Shown one piece after another: positions 24,160 through 31,670 of a stretch of 31,670 nucleotides of DNA. Made by a program: the position numbers and the translations under genes. Position 1 is the stretch's first letter. Each line of letters starts with the position of its first letter. Location: the NCBI GenBank assembly GCA_028282185.1, contig JANQIJ010000010.1, positions 1 to 31,670 of the forward strand, read 5' to 3'. Under the pieces are notes generated by a model. It saw nothing but the letters and a program-made list of their open reading frames with translations, did not search any database and was not told the DNA's origin. This stretch comes from Rhodospirillales bacterium. GTDB taxonomy: Bacteria; Pseudomonadota; Alphaproteobacteria; Rhodospirillales; Casp-alpha2.

Positions 24160-25200
24160 CTAGAGATTGATGTTGTTGGCCATGGCCTTGCCGTCGGCCT
24201 GGAACTTCTTGCGTTCCTTCTCACCCATCGGGATCAAGCCCTTGTCCGTCAGGTAGCCGTCCGGACCGAAGGCTTTTTCCGAGGTGAACTCGGCGACGTA
24301 TTCCTTCATGCCCGGGATCGAGCCGACGTGCGCCTTCTTCACATAGAAGTACAGCGAACGCGACACCGGGTAGGAGCCGTCGGAGATCGCTTCGAAGGTC
24401 GGGGCCTGGCCATCGACGATGGAGCCCTGAACCTTGTCGGCGTTCTGGTCGAGGAAGCTGTAGCCGAACACGCCGTAGGCGTTCGGGTTGGCTTCGAGCT
24501 TGCGAACGATCAAGACGTCGTTTTCGCCGGCTTCCACATAGGCGCCGTCTTCACGGACCGAGTGGCAAACGGCTTTGTATTTTTTCTTGTCTTTCTTCTT
24601 CATGGCCTTGATCCAGTCGAACTTCTTGCAGCCGCCTTCCAGCGCCAGTTCGGCGAAGGCATCGCGGGTGCCGGAGGTCGGCGGCGGGCCGAGAACTTCG
24701 ATCTTCTTGTCCGGCAGGGACGGATCGACGTCTTTCCAGGTCTTGTGCGGATTCGGGATCAGCTTGCCTTCACCGGCCGGGATGTCTTTGGCCAGGGCCA
24801 GGAAGATGTGCTTGCGCGACAGCTTCATCTGCGGCGCCGCCTTGGAGTTGGCGAGCACGATGCCGTCGTAGCCGACCTTGATCTCCGTGATGTCGGTGAC
24901 GCCGTTCTTGGCGCAACGTTCGACTTCGGACTTCTTGATCCGGCGCGACGCGTTGGTCATGTCCGGGTGCTGGGCGCCGATGCCCGCGCAGAACAGCTTG
25001 AGGCCGCCGCCGGAGCCGGTGCTTTCGACCACCGGGGTCTTGAACTTGGTGGTTTTACCGAACTGTTCGGCCACGGCCGTGGAGAACGGGAAAACGGTCG
25101 ACGAACCGACAATGCGAATCTGGTCGCGCGCTTCGGCGATCGTCGACACGGACAGGGCCATGCCGGCCACGGCCGCGAAGGCGAGGGTCTTGCGAATCAT
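24160..25200 (-). CDS. pstS: Periplasmic phosphate-binding protein PstS
   Basis: The product is 346 residues. The Sec signal peptide is residues 1-24 (FAAVAGMALSVSTIAEA, cut before RDQIRIVG). Phosphate-binding loops are visible as IVGSSTVFPFS, ESTGSGGGLKLF and TSGTRDAFAELAL. DGIVLANSK and AYGVFGYSFLDQN are further PstS features. The protein delivers phosphate to PstCAB and feeds the PhoU/PhoR signal. A Lys-rich segment KAMKKKDKKKYKA is an unusually basic patch for a binding protein. The gene has a Pho box and probable -10 about 100-130 bases upstream and is followed by a stem-loop, so it is the likely high-expression first gene of pstSCAB-phoUB. Confidence 0.96.
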   Translation of the reverse strand: MIRKTLAFAAVAGMALSVSTIAEARDQIRIVGSSTVFPFSTAVAEQFGKTTKFKTPVVESTGSGGGLKLFCAGIGAQHPDMTNASRRIKKSEVERCAKNGVTDITEIKVGYDGIVLANSKAAPQMKLSRKHIFLALAKDIPAGEGKLIPNPHKTWKDVDPSLPDKKIEVLGPPPTSGTRDAFAELALEGGCKKFDWIKAMKKKDKKKYKAVCHSVREDGAYVEAGENDVLIVRKLEANPNAYGVFGYSFLDQNADKVQGSIVDGQAPTFEAISDGSYPVSRSLYFYVKKAHVGSIPGMKEYVAEFTSEKAFGPDGYLTDKGLIPMGEKERKKFQADGKAMANNINL

Positions 25201-25520
25201 AGGGTGCTCCTAGGTTTCTCTTTACGTGAGGAAATAACTTCTTCCGGAGGACGCCTGCCCCCGAAGTTCGTCGCCGACAAACTAGGGGCGTCACACGTAA
25301 GATTTATGTCTTTTATATTGCGGTTTTGTGACAGGCGTAGACCTAAGCGAGGAAAGGTGGGACAGGCGTTTCGGTGTGGTCAATTGGCCTCTCGAACCGG
25401 GCCGGCCGGGCGTAGGCCAGGTATCGGAACACGGCGGCAATATCGCCGATGCGGGGCGGGGATCAACGATTGCGGCGCCGCGCGATGCCCGCCGTCACAA
25501 GGCCTCAAGCAGCCGGAGGC
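25201..25520. other. 320-base region between phoR and pstS
   Basis: The pstS-proximal half is AT-richer and holds the Pho box and -10 listed separately. A ~100-base 5' leader follows, with GGAGCACCCT near the pstS start. The phoR-proximal half (about 25335-25520) is G+C-rich and without a gene. A nested inverted repeat at 25501-25530 (GGCCTC...GAGGCC around AGCC...GGCT) overlaps the phoR stop and could end phoR transcription, but it lacks a T-tract. Confidence 0.6.
25317..25334 (-). promoter_or_regulatory. Pho box (PhoB operator) and promoter of pstS
   Basis: Read on the minus strand, the site is CTGTCACAAAACCGCAAT. It matches 14 of 18 positions of the classical PhoB box (CTGTCAT-AAAA-CTGTCAT type), with a perfect first half-site CTGTCA and the AT spacer. 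Ten bases further downstream is TAAATC (25306-25301), a reasonable -10 at the distance expected when a Pho box replaces the -35. PhoB~P would activate pstSCAB-phoU-phoB from here. Confidence 0.75.
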
Positions 25521-26624
25521 TTACGAGGCCTGGGCCCGCTCTTGCCGCGACCGCCCGCCGCGTGGACGATCCTGTTCGGACGGCAGGTAGACGGTAAAGG
25601 TGCTGCCCTTGCCGAGCTCGCTTTCCACGGCCAAGTGCCCGCGGTGCCGGTTGACGATGTGTTTGACGATCGCCAGTCCCAGGCCGGTCCCGCCGAGGCT
25701 TTTCGAGCGTGCCTTGTCGACCCGGTAAAACCGTTCGGTGAGGCGGGGAATCGCGTCTTCGGGAATGCCGTCGCCGCGGTCGCGCACCTTGACGGCGATG
25801 CCCGGTTTGCCGATTCCGGGAATGCTGTCCGCCGGTTCGACCTTGAGGTCGATGGGTTCGCCCTCGTGGCCGTAGCGAATGGCGTTTTCGACAAGGTTGC
25901 GGAACACTTGGAACAACTGATCAGCCTCGCCGTAGACCACCGGCAGGTCGTCGCCGTAATTGACGTGGATCGGCATGTTTCGGCCGCGCGCCTGGACGCT
26001 TAGCGCTTCGGTCACGTTGACCAGGACCGTGGCCACATCGACCGGTGCCTTGGGCCGCACGTGCTCGTTTATTTCGACCCGGGAAAGCGTCAACAGGTCA
26101 TCGATCAAGCCGGCCATGCGCCGGGATTCGCGCAGCATGATGCCAAGGAACCGTTCGCGGGTTTCCGGATCCTCGCCGGCCGGGCCGCCCAGCGTTTCGA
26201 TGAAACCCAGCAGGGCCGCCAAGGGCGAGCGCAATTCATGCGAGGCGTTGGCCACGAAATCGGCGCGCATTTGCTCCGCTCGGCGGGCCGTCGTCTGATC
26301 GCGCAGAACCAGGACGGCGCCGATGGTGCTTGAACTGTCGGTCGGCGGCACGCCGGCAACGTGCATTTCGAAGTTCCGCGTGGTCACGCCGGGTAGGACG
26401 ATCTCGACCGTGCGGCTCATATCCCTGCCGATGACTTCATCGACGGCGCCCAATACCCTGGGGTGACGCAGCGACATCGCCAGATCCTGTCCGGCGGCGG
26501 TGATTTCCAGAAGGTCGCGCGCCGCGTTATTGGCCAGCACGACGGTCCGCCTCCGGTCCAGCAGGACCGTGGGATCCGGAAAGAAATCGAGCAGCCGGTC
26601 GGGCAGCCTGGCCATTTTGTTCAT
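25521..26624 (-). CDS. phoR: Phosphate regulon sensor histidine kinase PhoR (no membrane anchor)
   Basis: The product is 367 residues from ATG 26624. A PAS-like domain (~5-110, LLDFFPDPTVLLDRRRTVVL then GAVLVLRDQT) precedes HisKA with phospho-acceptor His129 in FVANASHELRSPLAALLGFI. HATPase follows, with FRNLVENAIRYG (N box), VRDRGDGIPEDAI (G1), ERFYRVD and GGTGLGLAIVKHI (G2). The order and motifs are those of PhoR. Unlike E. coli PhoR, no N-terminal membrane helices are present; the start is fixed by the four-base ATGA overlap with the upstream cyclase gene. It probably senses phosphate status through PhoU/Pst. The frame continues upstream to 26735, but that part lies within the cyclase gene. 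The C-terminal tail after 350 is basic and low-complexity. Confidence 0.93.
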   Translation of the reverse strand: MNKMARLPDRLLDFFPDPTVLLDRRRTVVLANNAARDLLEITAAGQDLAMSLRHPRVLGAVDEVIGRDMSRTVEIVLPGVTTRNFEMHVAGVPPTDSSSTIGAVLVLRDQTTARRAEQMRADFVANASHELRSPLAALLGFIETLGGPAGEDPETRERFLGIMLRESRRMAGLIDDLLTLSRVEINEHVRPKAPVDVATVLVNVTEALSVQARGRNMPIHVNYGDDLPVVYGEADQLFQVFRNLVENAIRYGHEGEPIDLKVEPADSIPGIGKPGIAVKVRDRGDGIPEDAIPRLTERFYRVDKARSKSLGGTGLGLAIVKHIVNRHRGHLAVESELGKGSTFTVYLPSEQDRPRGGRSRQERAQAS

Positions 26625-27688
26625 CCTTTGCCAGCCGCGCCGGAAACCGGCGTGTCGGGGGCTTCGGCCATCTCGACCCGATTGCGGCCGTTTTGTTTTG
26701 CCTGATAGAGTGCCTGGTCTGCCCGCTCGATCCAAGCCTCGATGCTCTCACCCTGAGTGAACTGGGCCGTGCCGATCGAGACCGTGATCGTGCCCAGGCT
26801 TTCTCCAGACGAGCGATTGAGGATCGTTTTCTTACTGACCGAGGTGCGGACCTTTTGGCCGACCTTGCTGCCGTTGACGAGGTCCGTGTTGCGCAGGATG
26901 ATGGAAAACTCCTCGCCGCCATAGCGCGCGGTCAAATCCTCGGTGCGCACGCAGCCCTTCAGAATCTTGGCGACAAAGCGCAGGACCTGATCGCCCACCT
27001 GGTGGCCATGGGTGTCGTTGAAGTTTTTGAAATGGTCGATGTCGACCATTAGCAGGGTCAGGGGCGTGCCGGTGTCCGAAGCCTCGGCCGCCGCAAGTCG
27101 GATTTCCTCATCGAAGAACTTGCGGTTGGCGACCCCGGTCAGGCCGTCCGTCAGGGCCTCGTGGCGCAGGGATTCAACGTCTTCCTTGAGGCTTTGGATC
27201 TCGCCGGCCGATTCCTTAAGCCGGTTCTGAAGCAGCTGGTTGCGGTCTTCCATGGTCCGGGTCGCGGCCAGAACCTGCTCCATGATCTGTTGCAGGTTGC
27301 CGATTTCCGTGTCGGACGACAATCTGCCCGAAACCGTGGACAGGGTGTCGCCATAGGCCTCGGCGTCCTGGCCCGCGGCTTCCGCGTGTTTCATCAGTTT
27401 CATGACTTCGGTTTCGATCCGGGCCGTGGCGTCGTCCAGGAAATCGTCTTCCAGGCGGATCCCGAGAAACTGGTCATAGACCTCGGCCGAGCGTTCGTCG
27501 GTGAACGGCAGGCCGTCGTCAATGATCACATCCAGGGCACGGGTCAACTCAGGATAGGCACCGGAAAAGTATCGATACCAAACTGCGAAGTTGTTGGGTT
27601 TGGGCGGAATGCCCTGCTGTTCCATCATATTCAGGGCGGCGCGCGCGTATTCGAACGGTTTTTGGCGGAGCTTCTCGTCTTCGGACAC
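26621..27688 (-). CDS. GGDEF diguanylate cyclase co-transcribed with phoR
   Basis: The product is 355 residues from GTG 27688, which has GGAAGG eight bases upstream. An in-frame GTG at 27787 would add 33 residues with a poorer ribosome site. The N-terminal ~150 residues are helical and unlike named sensor domains (YARAALNMMEQQGIPPKPNN, FAVWYRYFSG). A coiled coil (~130-175) then leads into the GGDEF domain (~180-340), with LTDGLTGVANRKFFDEE, DIDHFKNFNDTHGHQVGD and the active-site motif GGEEF (257-261). The inhibitory-site RxxD (Arg248-Asp251) is intact five residues before it. It should make c-di-GMP from two GTP with product inhibition. It is probably cytoplasmic. Its stop overlaps the phoR start by four bases, so c-di-GMP synthesis and the phosphate sensor kinase are translated together. 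Confidence 0.93.
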   Translation of the reverse strand: MSEDEKLRQKPFEYARAALNMMEQQGIPPKPNNFAVWYRYFSGAYPELTRALDVIIDDGLPFTDERSAEVYDQFLGIRLEDDFLDDATARIETEVMKLMKHAEAAGQDAEAYGDTLSTVSGRLSSDTEIGNLQQIMEQVLAATRTMEDRNQLLQNRLKESAGEIQSLKEDVESLRHEALTDGLTGVANRKFFDEEIRLAAAEASDTGTPLTLLMVDIDHFKNFNDTHGHQVGDQVLRFVAKILKGCVRTEDLTARYGGEEFSIILRNTDLVNGSKVGQKVRTSVSKKTILNRSSGESLGTITVSIGTAQFTQGESIEAWIERADQALYQAKQNGRNRVEMAEAPDTPVSGAAGKG

Positions 27689-27858
27689 CGGGGCGACCTT
27701 CCGTGCCTGCCTATCGCCCGCCACCGACAGGGGAATAGATCCCGTGCGGGGCGCACCCGTAACCAGCCTGAGTGCCCTGTCTAACACACCCCGGCCTCAG
27801 GTTTCATGGGTTTTGTTGCGCGACCGTTTTTTTTCTCGGTATCGTCATGATCGGGCGC

Positions 27859-28353
27859 TCAGGCGCCGGCGCGCCGCGTGGCGAAGGAAATGCCCCGCCC
27901 GGCTTGCGGCGGCGGAGTCAGGCGGGCATGGCTCTCTTGCAGGTTCTGCAACCGGTTCAGAACGGTATCGGGAAACGGCGCCGTGCGACGGGTCGACAGA
28001 TCGACATGCAGGATCATCAACTCGTTGGTTGCGGCCGGCCGACGGTCCGCGCCGGCGGCCATCTCATGGAACAGGCGGAGGCGCTTATGGTCGACGTCGA
28101 GGATCCGCGTGGCGATTGCCATGTCCTCGCCCTGCATGACCTCGTCGCCATAGGTCACATGGCTTTCGACAACGAACAGCGATCCGTCGGTGCGGGCGCG
28201 ATAGGCCGCGTCGAGCCCCACATGGTCCATCAGCGCGTCCGTCGCATGATCGAAAACCAACACGTAATAGGCCAGATTCATATGGCCGTTGTAGTCGATC
28301 CAGGCGGGGTCGACCGCTTCATGGTGCAGCGACAATGGGGCGTCGGCGGACAT
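27859..28353 (-). CDS. Hotdog-fold acyl-CoA thioesterase (4HBT-like)
   Basis: The product is 164 residues from ATG 28353, with GGAGA five bases upstream; a longer frame to 28401 lacks such a site. The hotdog signature PAWIDYNGHMNLAYYVLVFD (17-36) contains the helix-start Asp and the HMN motif of the 4-hydroxybenzoyl-CoA thioesterase group. SLFVVESHVTYGDEVMQG and LRLFHEM fit the following strands. The style recalls thioesterases linked to carnitine/betainyl-CoA breakdown, but no other gene of that route is here. The substrate is unknown. Just after the stop is a small GGCGC-CTGA-GCGCC hairpin. The gene is upstream of the cyclase on the same strand, with a 170-base gap that suggests separate transcription. 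Confidence 0.88.
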   Translation of the reverse strand: MSADAPLSLHHEAVDPAWIDYNGHMNLAYYVLVFDHATDALMDHVGLDAAYRARTDGSLFVVESHVTYGDEVMQGEDMAIATRILDVDHKRLRLFHEMAAGADRRPAATNELMILHVDLSTRRTAPFPDTVLNRLQNLQESHARLTPPPQAGRGISFATRRAGA

Positions 28354-28530
28354 GGGATCTCCTTTCGGTCGAGCCGCGGATCGATATCCGGCGGGAACCA
28401 ACAGGTTTGGACCGCCCGACCATCGGATTCAAGACATTTGACCTTTGCCAACGCGGGTGCAATAAGCTCCCGCACGGATTGCGCAGACGGCCGTCGCGCA
28501 CCGTAGCCCCCTTGGCAAACCAGAATTTTA

Positions 28531-29343
28531 ATGACAGCCACACCATCGAATTCCGAGTCCCAGGTCAGCCTTCGGGCGGCGTCGGGTCAGCCGCCCGCGC
28601 CGCGGCTGTCGGTCGTCGTGCCGGTCCACAACGAGACCGAGAACCTCAAGCCGTTGATCGATGAGATCGCCCGGGCCTTGGCCGATCGCGGGCCGTTTGA
28701 AATCGTCTACGTCGATGACGGCAGCACCGACGAGACGCTGGCCCGGCTGAAGGACCTTGCCCGCGAACAGCCGGCGCTGCGGGTTTTGCGCCATGTCGCC
28801 TGTTGCGGACAGAGCGCCGCGATTTGGACCGGGGTCAGCCATGCCCGCGCCCCGCTGATCGCGACGCTGGACGGCGACGGCCAGAACGATCCCGCGGACA
28901 TCCCGGCGTTGTGGGACACGTATGAACAGGAAGGCGGCGGCGACCGCGTGATGATCGCGGGTCTGCGGGCGAAGCGGCGGGACACCCAAATCCGCCGCCT
29001 GTCGTCGCGCATCGCCAACGGCATCCGCGCCGGCCTGTTGAAGGACGACACGCCGGACACGGGCTGCGGGCTCAAGGTCTTCACCAGGAACGCCTTTCTT
29101 CGGTTTCCCCGGTTCGATCACATGCACCGGTTCATGCCGGCGTTGATGATCCGCCTGGGCGGTCGGGTGACCTCGGTGCCTGTCAACCACCGACCGCGTG
29201 AGCGGGGGGCCTCGAAATACGGCGTGTGGAACCGCCTGTGGGTCGGGATCGTCGACTTGCTCGGCGTGATGTGGCTGCAAAGCCGCGGCTCGCGCCCCGA
29301 AGTGGTCGAAGAAACCGCCGATGCGCCGATGGGCGGCGCATGA
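28531..29343 (+). CDS. Family 2 glycosyltransferase (dolichyl-phosphate-mannose/undecaprenyl-phosphate sugar type)
   Basis: The product is 270 residues. The GT-A fold starts at RLSVVVPVHNETENLKPLI (25-43). Nucleotide-sugar motifs are YVDDGSTDETLA (60-71) and TLDGDGQNDPADI (112-124), in which the DGDGQ is the metal-binding D-x-D. TPDTGCGLKVF is the acceptor-side motif and NHRPRERGASKYG is the C-terminal family mark. Relatives move a sugar from a nucleotide donor to a polyprenyl phosphate or modify lipids; the exact sugar is not readable. Unlike ArnC-type enzymes it has no pair of C-terminal membrane helices. It precedes a VTT membrane protein gene by ten bases, so the pair is one operon, probably in envelope lipid or glycan work. 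The ribosome site is weak. Confidence 0.92.
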   Translation: MTATPSNSESQVSLRAASGQPPAPRLSVVVPVHNETENLKPLIDEIARALADRGPFEIVYVDDGSTDETLARLKDLAREQPALRVLRHVACCGQSAAIWTGVSHARAPLIATLDGDGQNDPADIPALWDTYEQEGGGDRVMIAGLRAKRRDTQIRRLSSRIANGIRAGLLKDDTPDTGCGLKVFTRNAFLRFPRFDHMHRFMPALMIRLGGRVTSVPVNHRPRERGASKYGVWNRLWVGIVDLLGVMWLQSRGSRPEVVEETADAPMGGA

Positions 29344-29353
29344 GAGGCCGGCG

Positions 29354-30070
29354 ATGAACTTCAAGATCATCCTGCGCGGCGGCGGTTTGCTGGCCTCCCT
29401 CGTCCTGCTGGTCGTCGCGATCCGGGTCTCTGGATTGCAGGACGCCCTGGACGAGGCCTGGATCGACCGCTATGTGCGTGGCCATGGGGCGGCCGGCGTC
29501 GCCATGTTCGTCGCCATGGGGGCGTTGTTCACCGCCGTCGGCCTGCCGCGCCAGATCATCAGCTTCCTCGCCGGCTATGCGTTCGGCCTGGCGTTCGGCG
29601 CGTTGGTCGGCGTTCTGGCGACCGCCTGCGGCTGCACCATCACGTTTTACTATGCGCGCTTCATGGGCCGGGACCTGGTCGCCAACCGGTTTCCCGGCAA
29701 GGTTCGGCGGATCGATGCGTTCCTGGCCGACAACCCGTTCACGATGACCTTGCTGATCCGGTTCCTGCCCGTGGGCTCCAATCTGGTGACCAACCTGGCG
29801 GCCGGGGTAAGCAGCGTCGCCTTCCTGCCGTTCATCGCCGGCTCGGCCATCGGTTACGTGCCGCAGACCTTGGTCTTCGCCCTGGTCGGCACCGGCATCA
29901 ATGTCGATGCGACGACCAACATTGCCCTCGCGGTCGGCCTGTTCGTGGTGTCCGGCGCCTTGGGCGTCTATCTTTACCGCAAGTATCGCCACGGCAAGGT
30001 TCTTGATGAAACGATCGAGGACGAGCTCGACCCCGAAGGCCTGAAGACGACGGAAAAAGCCGCGGAATGA
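29354..30070 (+). CDS. TVP38/TMEM64 (VTT/DedA-like) membrane protein
   Basis: The product is 238 residues from ATG 29354; GAGAGG is six bases upstream. The first span is at ~8-25. The VTT domain has FTAVGLPRQIISFLAGYAFG (59-78) with FGALVGVLATACGCTITFYYAR. The re-entrant motif is LIRFLPVGSNLVTNLAAGVS (134-153), followed by FLPFIAGSAIGYVPQTLVFAL. A last span lies at ~193-208 and the tail is charged. Members of this superfamily move or scramble phospholipids or undecaprenyl phosphate across membranes. Coupling to a family 2 glycosyltransferase fits such a lipid-carrier role, by inference. A longer upstream frame overlaps the glycosyltransferase end and is not needed. Confidence 0.92.
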   Translation: MNFKIILRGGGLLASLVLLVVAIRVSGLQDALDEAWIDRYVRGHGAAGVAMFVAMGALFTAVGLPRQIISFLAGYAFGLAFGALVGVLATACGCTITFYYARFMGRDLVANRFPGKVRRIDAFLADNPFTMTLLIRFLPVGSNLVTNLAAGVSSVAFLPFIAGSAIGYVPQTLVFALVGTGINVDATTNIALAVGLFVVSGALGVYLYRKYRHGKVLDETIEDELDPEGLKTTEKAAE

Positions 30071-30161
30071 GGCGCGGCATAAGACGCCGGGCGGACGGTC
30101 ACGCGGTTCCCTGCCTCCCCGATCTTCACGATGAAGTTGCGCCATAATCCTGTCTTCGGGC

Positions 30162-30189
30162 TTGACAGCCGGGCGGCGGCGGATTACAT
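30162..30189 (+). promoter_or_regulatory. Promoter of groESL
   Basis: CTTGACAG carries a perfect -35 TTGACA at 30162-30167. A weak -10 TTACAT lies at 30184-30189 (16-base spacer). The CIRCE operator starts three bases later, at the expected transcription start. The CTTG-type -35 would also suit the alphaproteobacterial heat-shock sigma factor. Confidence 0.6.
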
Positions 30190-30191
30190 CG

Positions 30192-30218
30192 CTGGCACTC
30201 ATTGGGTTTGAGTGCTAA
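30192..30218. promoter_or_regulatory. CIRCE element (HrcA operator)
   Basis: CTGGCACTC, nine bases, GAGTGCTAA. The right arm is the exact consensus; the left arm differs only at its first positions (consensus TTAGCACTC). HrcA repressor binds here and is released on heat shock. It lies 48 bases upstream of groES. Confidence 0.93.
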
Positions 30219-30266
30219 CAGACGTCAAAAAACCAAGTTTTTCCACGAATTAACGGAGAAGAGACC

Positions 30267-30554
30267 ATGAAATTCAGGCCTCTGCATGACCGGGTCTTGG
30301 TCAAGCGCATCGAGCAGGACGAAAAGACTGCCGGCGGCATCATCATTCCCGACACGGCCAAGGAAAAGCCGATGGAAGGCAAGATCATCGCCGTTGGGTC
30401 CGGCACGCGTGGCGAGGACGGTTCGATCACCCCCTTGGACGTGAAAAAGGGCGACAAGGTCCTGTTCGGCAAATGGTCGGGCACGGAAGTGACGATCGAC
30501 GGTGACGAACTGATCATCATGAAGGAATCGGATTTGCTGGGCGTGATCGGCTGA
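30267..30554 (+). CDS. groES: Co-chaperonin GroES
   Basis: The product is 95 residues, full length; GGAG precedes the ATG. MKFRPLHDRVLVKRIEQDEK, the mobile-loop region KTAGGIIIPDTAKEKP (which docks on GroEL) and the end segment ELIIMKESDLLGVIG are canonical. Seven copies cap the GroEL ring. It is the first gene of a CIRCE-controlled groESL operon, 70 bases ahead of groEL. Confidence 0.98.
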   Translation: MKFRPLHDRVLVKRIEQDEKTAGGIIIPDTAKEKPMEGKIIAVGSGTRGEDGSITPLDVKKGDKVLFGKWSGTEVTIDGDELIIMKESDLLGVIG

Positions 30555-30624
30555 GGCCGCTCCGCTTTCGTCCCGAACCTCTCGGAAACACAACCGCGAT
30601 AAAGAGCTTTAAGGAAGAGAACGA

Positions 30625-31670
30625 ATGTCTGCCAAAGAAGTGAAATTTTCGACCGACGCCCGCGACCGCATGCTGAAGGGCGTTGACGTCCTGGCCGATG
30701 CGGTCAAGGTGACGCTCGGTCCCAAGGGCCGTAACGTGGTCCTCGACAAGGCCTTCGGCGCGCCGCGCATCACCAAGGACGGCGTCACCGTGGCCAAGGA
30801 AATCGAACTGTCCGACAAGTTCGAAAACATGGGCGCCCAGATGGTCAAGGAAGTGGCGTCGAAGACCAACGACGAAGCCGGTGACGGCACCACGACCGCG
30901 ACGGTTCTGGCGCAGTCGATCGTCCGTGAAGGCGCCAAGGCGGTGGCCGCGGGTCTCAACCCGATGGACCTGAAGCGCGGCGTCGATCTGGCCGTTGACG
31001 CCATCGTCACCGACGTCAAGTCGGTCTCCAAGAAGGTCAAGACCTCCGAGGAGATCGCCCAGGTCGGCACGATTTCCGCCAATGGTGATGCCTCGATCGG
31101 CGCGATGATCGCCGAAGCGATGCAGAAGGTCGGCAACGAAGGCGTCATCGAGGTCGAGGAAGCAAAAGGCCTGGACACGGACGTGACCGTGGTCGAAGGC
31201 ATGCAGTTCGACCGGGGCTACACCTCGCCGTACTTCATCACCAACGCCGACAAGATGACCTGCGACATGGAAAGCCCGTTCATCCTGATCCACGAGAAGA
31301 AGCTGTCGACGCTGCAGCCGCTTCTGCCGATCCTGGAAACGGTCGTCCAGGCCTCCAAGCCGTTGTTGATCATTGCCGAGGACATCGAAGGCGAAGCCCT
31401 GGCCACCTTGGTCGTCAACAAGCTGCGCGGTGGTCTCAAGGTCGCGGCCGTCAAGGCCCCGGGCTTCGGCGACCGGCGCAAGGCGATGCTCGAGGATCTG
31501 GCGATCCTGACCAACGGTCAGGTGATTTCCGAGGATCTGGACATCAAGCTGGAGAACGTCACCATCGACATGCTGGGCCACGCCAAGAAGATCATCATCA
31601 CCAAGGAAGAGACCACGGTGGTCGAGGGCGCCGGCAAGAAGGGTGAGATCAAGGGCCGTTGCGGCCAGAT
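30625..31670 (+). CDS. groEL: Chaperonin GroEL (partial, C-terminus beyond window)
   Basis: The first 348 codons of an expected ~545 are present and uninterrupted. AAGGAAGAG precedes the ATG. VTLGPKGRNVVLDKAFGAP and the ATP-binding DGTTTATVLAQ of the equatorial domain are visible, as are the intermediate-domain segment ISANGDASIGAMIAEAM and the apical GMQFDRGYTSPYFIT. The N-terminus is MSAKEVKF, close to the usual MAAKEVKF. It folds proteins together with GroES. The missing part includes the second equatorial segment and C-terminal tail. Confidence 0.98.
   Translation, partial: MSAKEVKFSTDARDRMLKGVDVLADAVKVTLGPKGRNVVLDKAFGAPRITKDGVTVAKEIELSDKFENMGAQMVKEVASKTNDEAGDGTTTATVLAQSIVREGAKAVAAGLNPMDLKRGVDLAVDAIVTDVKSVSKKVKTSEEIAQVGTISANGDASIGAMIAEAMQKVGNEGVIEVEEAKGLDTDVTVVEGMQFDRGYTSPYFITNADKMTCDMESPFILIHEKKLSTLQPLLPILETVVQASKPLLIIAEDIEGEALATLVVNKLRGGLKVAAVKAPGFGDRRKAMLEDLAILTNGQVISEDLDIKLENVTIDMLGHAKKIIITKEETTVVEGAGKKGEIKGRCGQ

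Noticed and set aside
24055..25590. A 511-codon open frame on the plus strand opposite pstS
   Set aside because: It is antisense to a textbook PstS with signal peptide and crosses the Pho box.
27820..27842. T-run on the plus strand (eight T bases) considered as a terminator
   Set aside because: No GC-rich hairpin precedes it and no plus-strand gene ends nearby.

Overview
This is high-G+C chromosomal DNA from an alphaproteobacterium, probably Rhodospirillales-like. That placement is an inference from overall protein style, GTG starts, the long PstA/PstC proteins and a CIRCE-controlled groESL. Every recognisable gene reads open from start to stop, except one gene cut at each edge of the window. 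I see no transposase, phage gene, integrase or CRISPR array.

Layout: (1) 1-1249, the 5' part of a TPR protein on the minus strand, running off the left edge; then tRNA-Val(CAC) with its own promoter. (2) 1788-7232, a solute uptake and catabolism locus. A tripartite TRAP transporter (dctP, dctQ, dctM) and an unlisted 42-residue membrane protein run leftward. A GntR/FCD regulator and an isopropylmalate/tartrate-dehydrogenase-family enzyme run rightward. The two arms share an AT-rich region carrying a perfect ATGTATACAT palindrome. (3) 7260-9441, a UPF0114 membrane protein and a class I photolyase. (4) 9619-12433, a two-gene unit: a secreted protein built from eight P-x-x-V helical repeats, one base upstream of a methyl-accepting chemotaxis protein. 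(5) 12468-15661, prmA-like methyltransferase and uvrD/pcrA-type helicase, overlapping by four bases. (6) 15820-18803, a DegP-like protein that has lost its whole catalytic triad, then a 43-bp perfect direct repeat, then a ClC protein with CBS domains.

(7) 18898-27688 is a complete phosphate regulon on the minus strand. The transcription order is diguanylate cyclase, phoR, (Pho box) pstS, pstC, pstA, pstB, phoU, phoB. The cyclase overlaps phoR by four bases, which ties c-di-GMP output to phosphate sensing. (8) 27859-30070, a hotdog thioesterase, a family 2 glycosyltransferase and a TVP38/VTT membrane protein. (9) 30162-31670, groES and the 5' two thirds of groEL behind a promoter with a CIRCE operator.

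The items most worth a second look are the repeat protein paired with the chemoreceptor, the S1C pseudoprotease, the small TRAP-linked membrane protein, the dehydrogenase with Phe in place of the catalytic Tyr, and the cyclase-phoR coupling. All functions are read from motifs and context only; nothing was searched or computed against a database.
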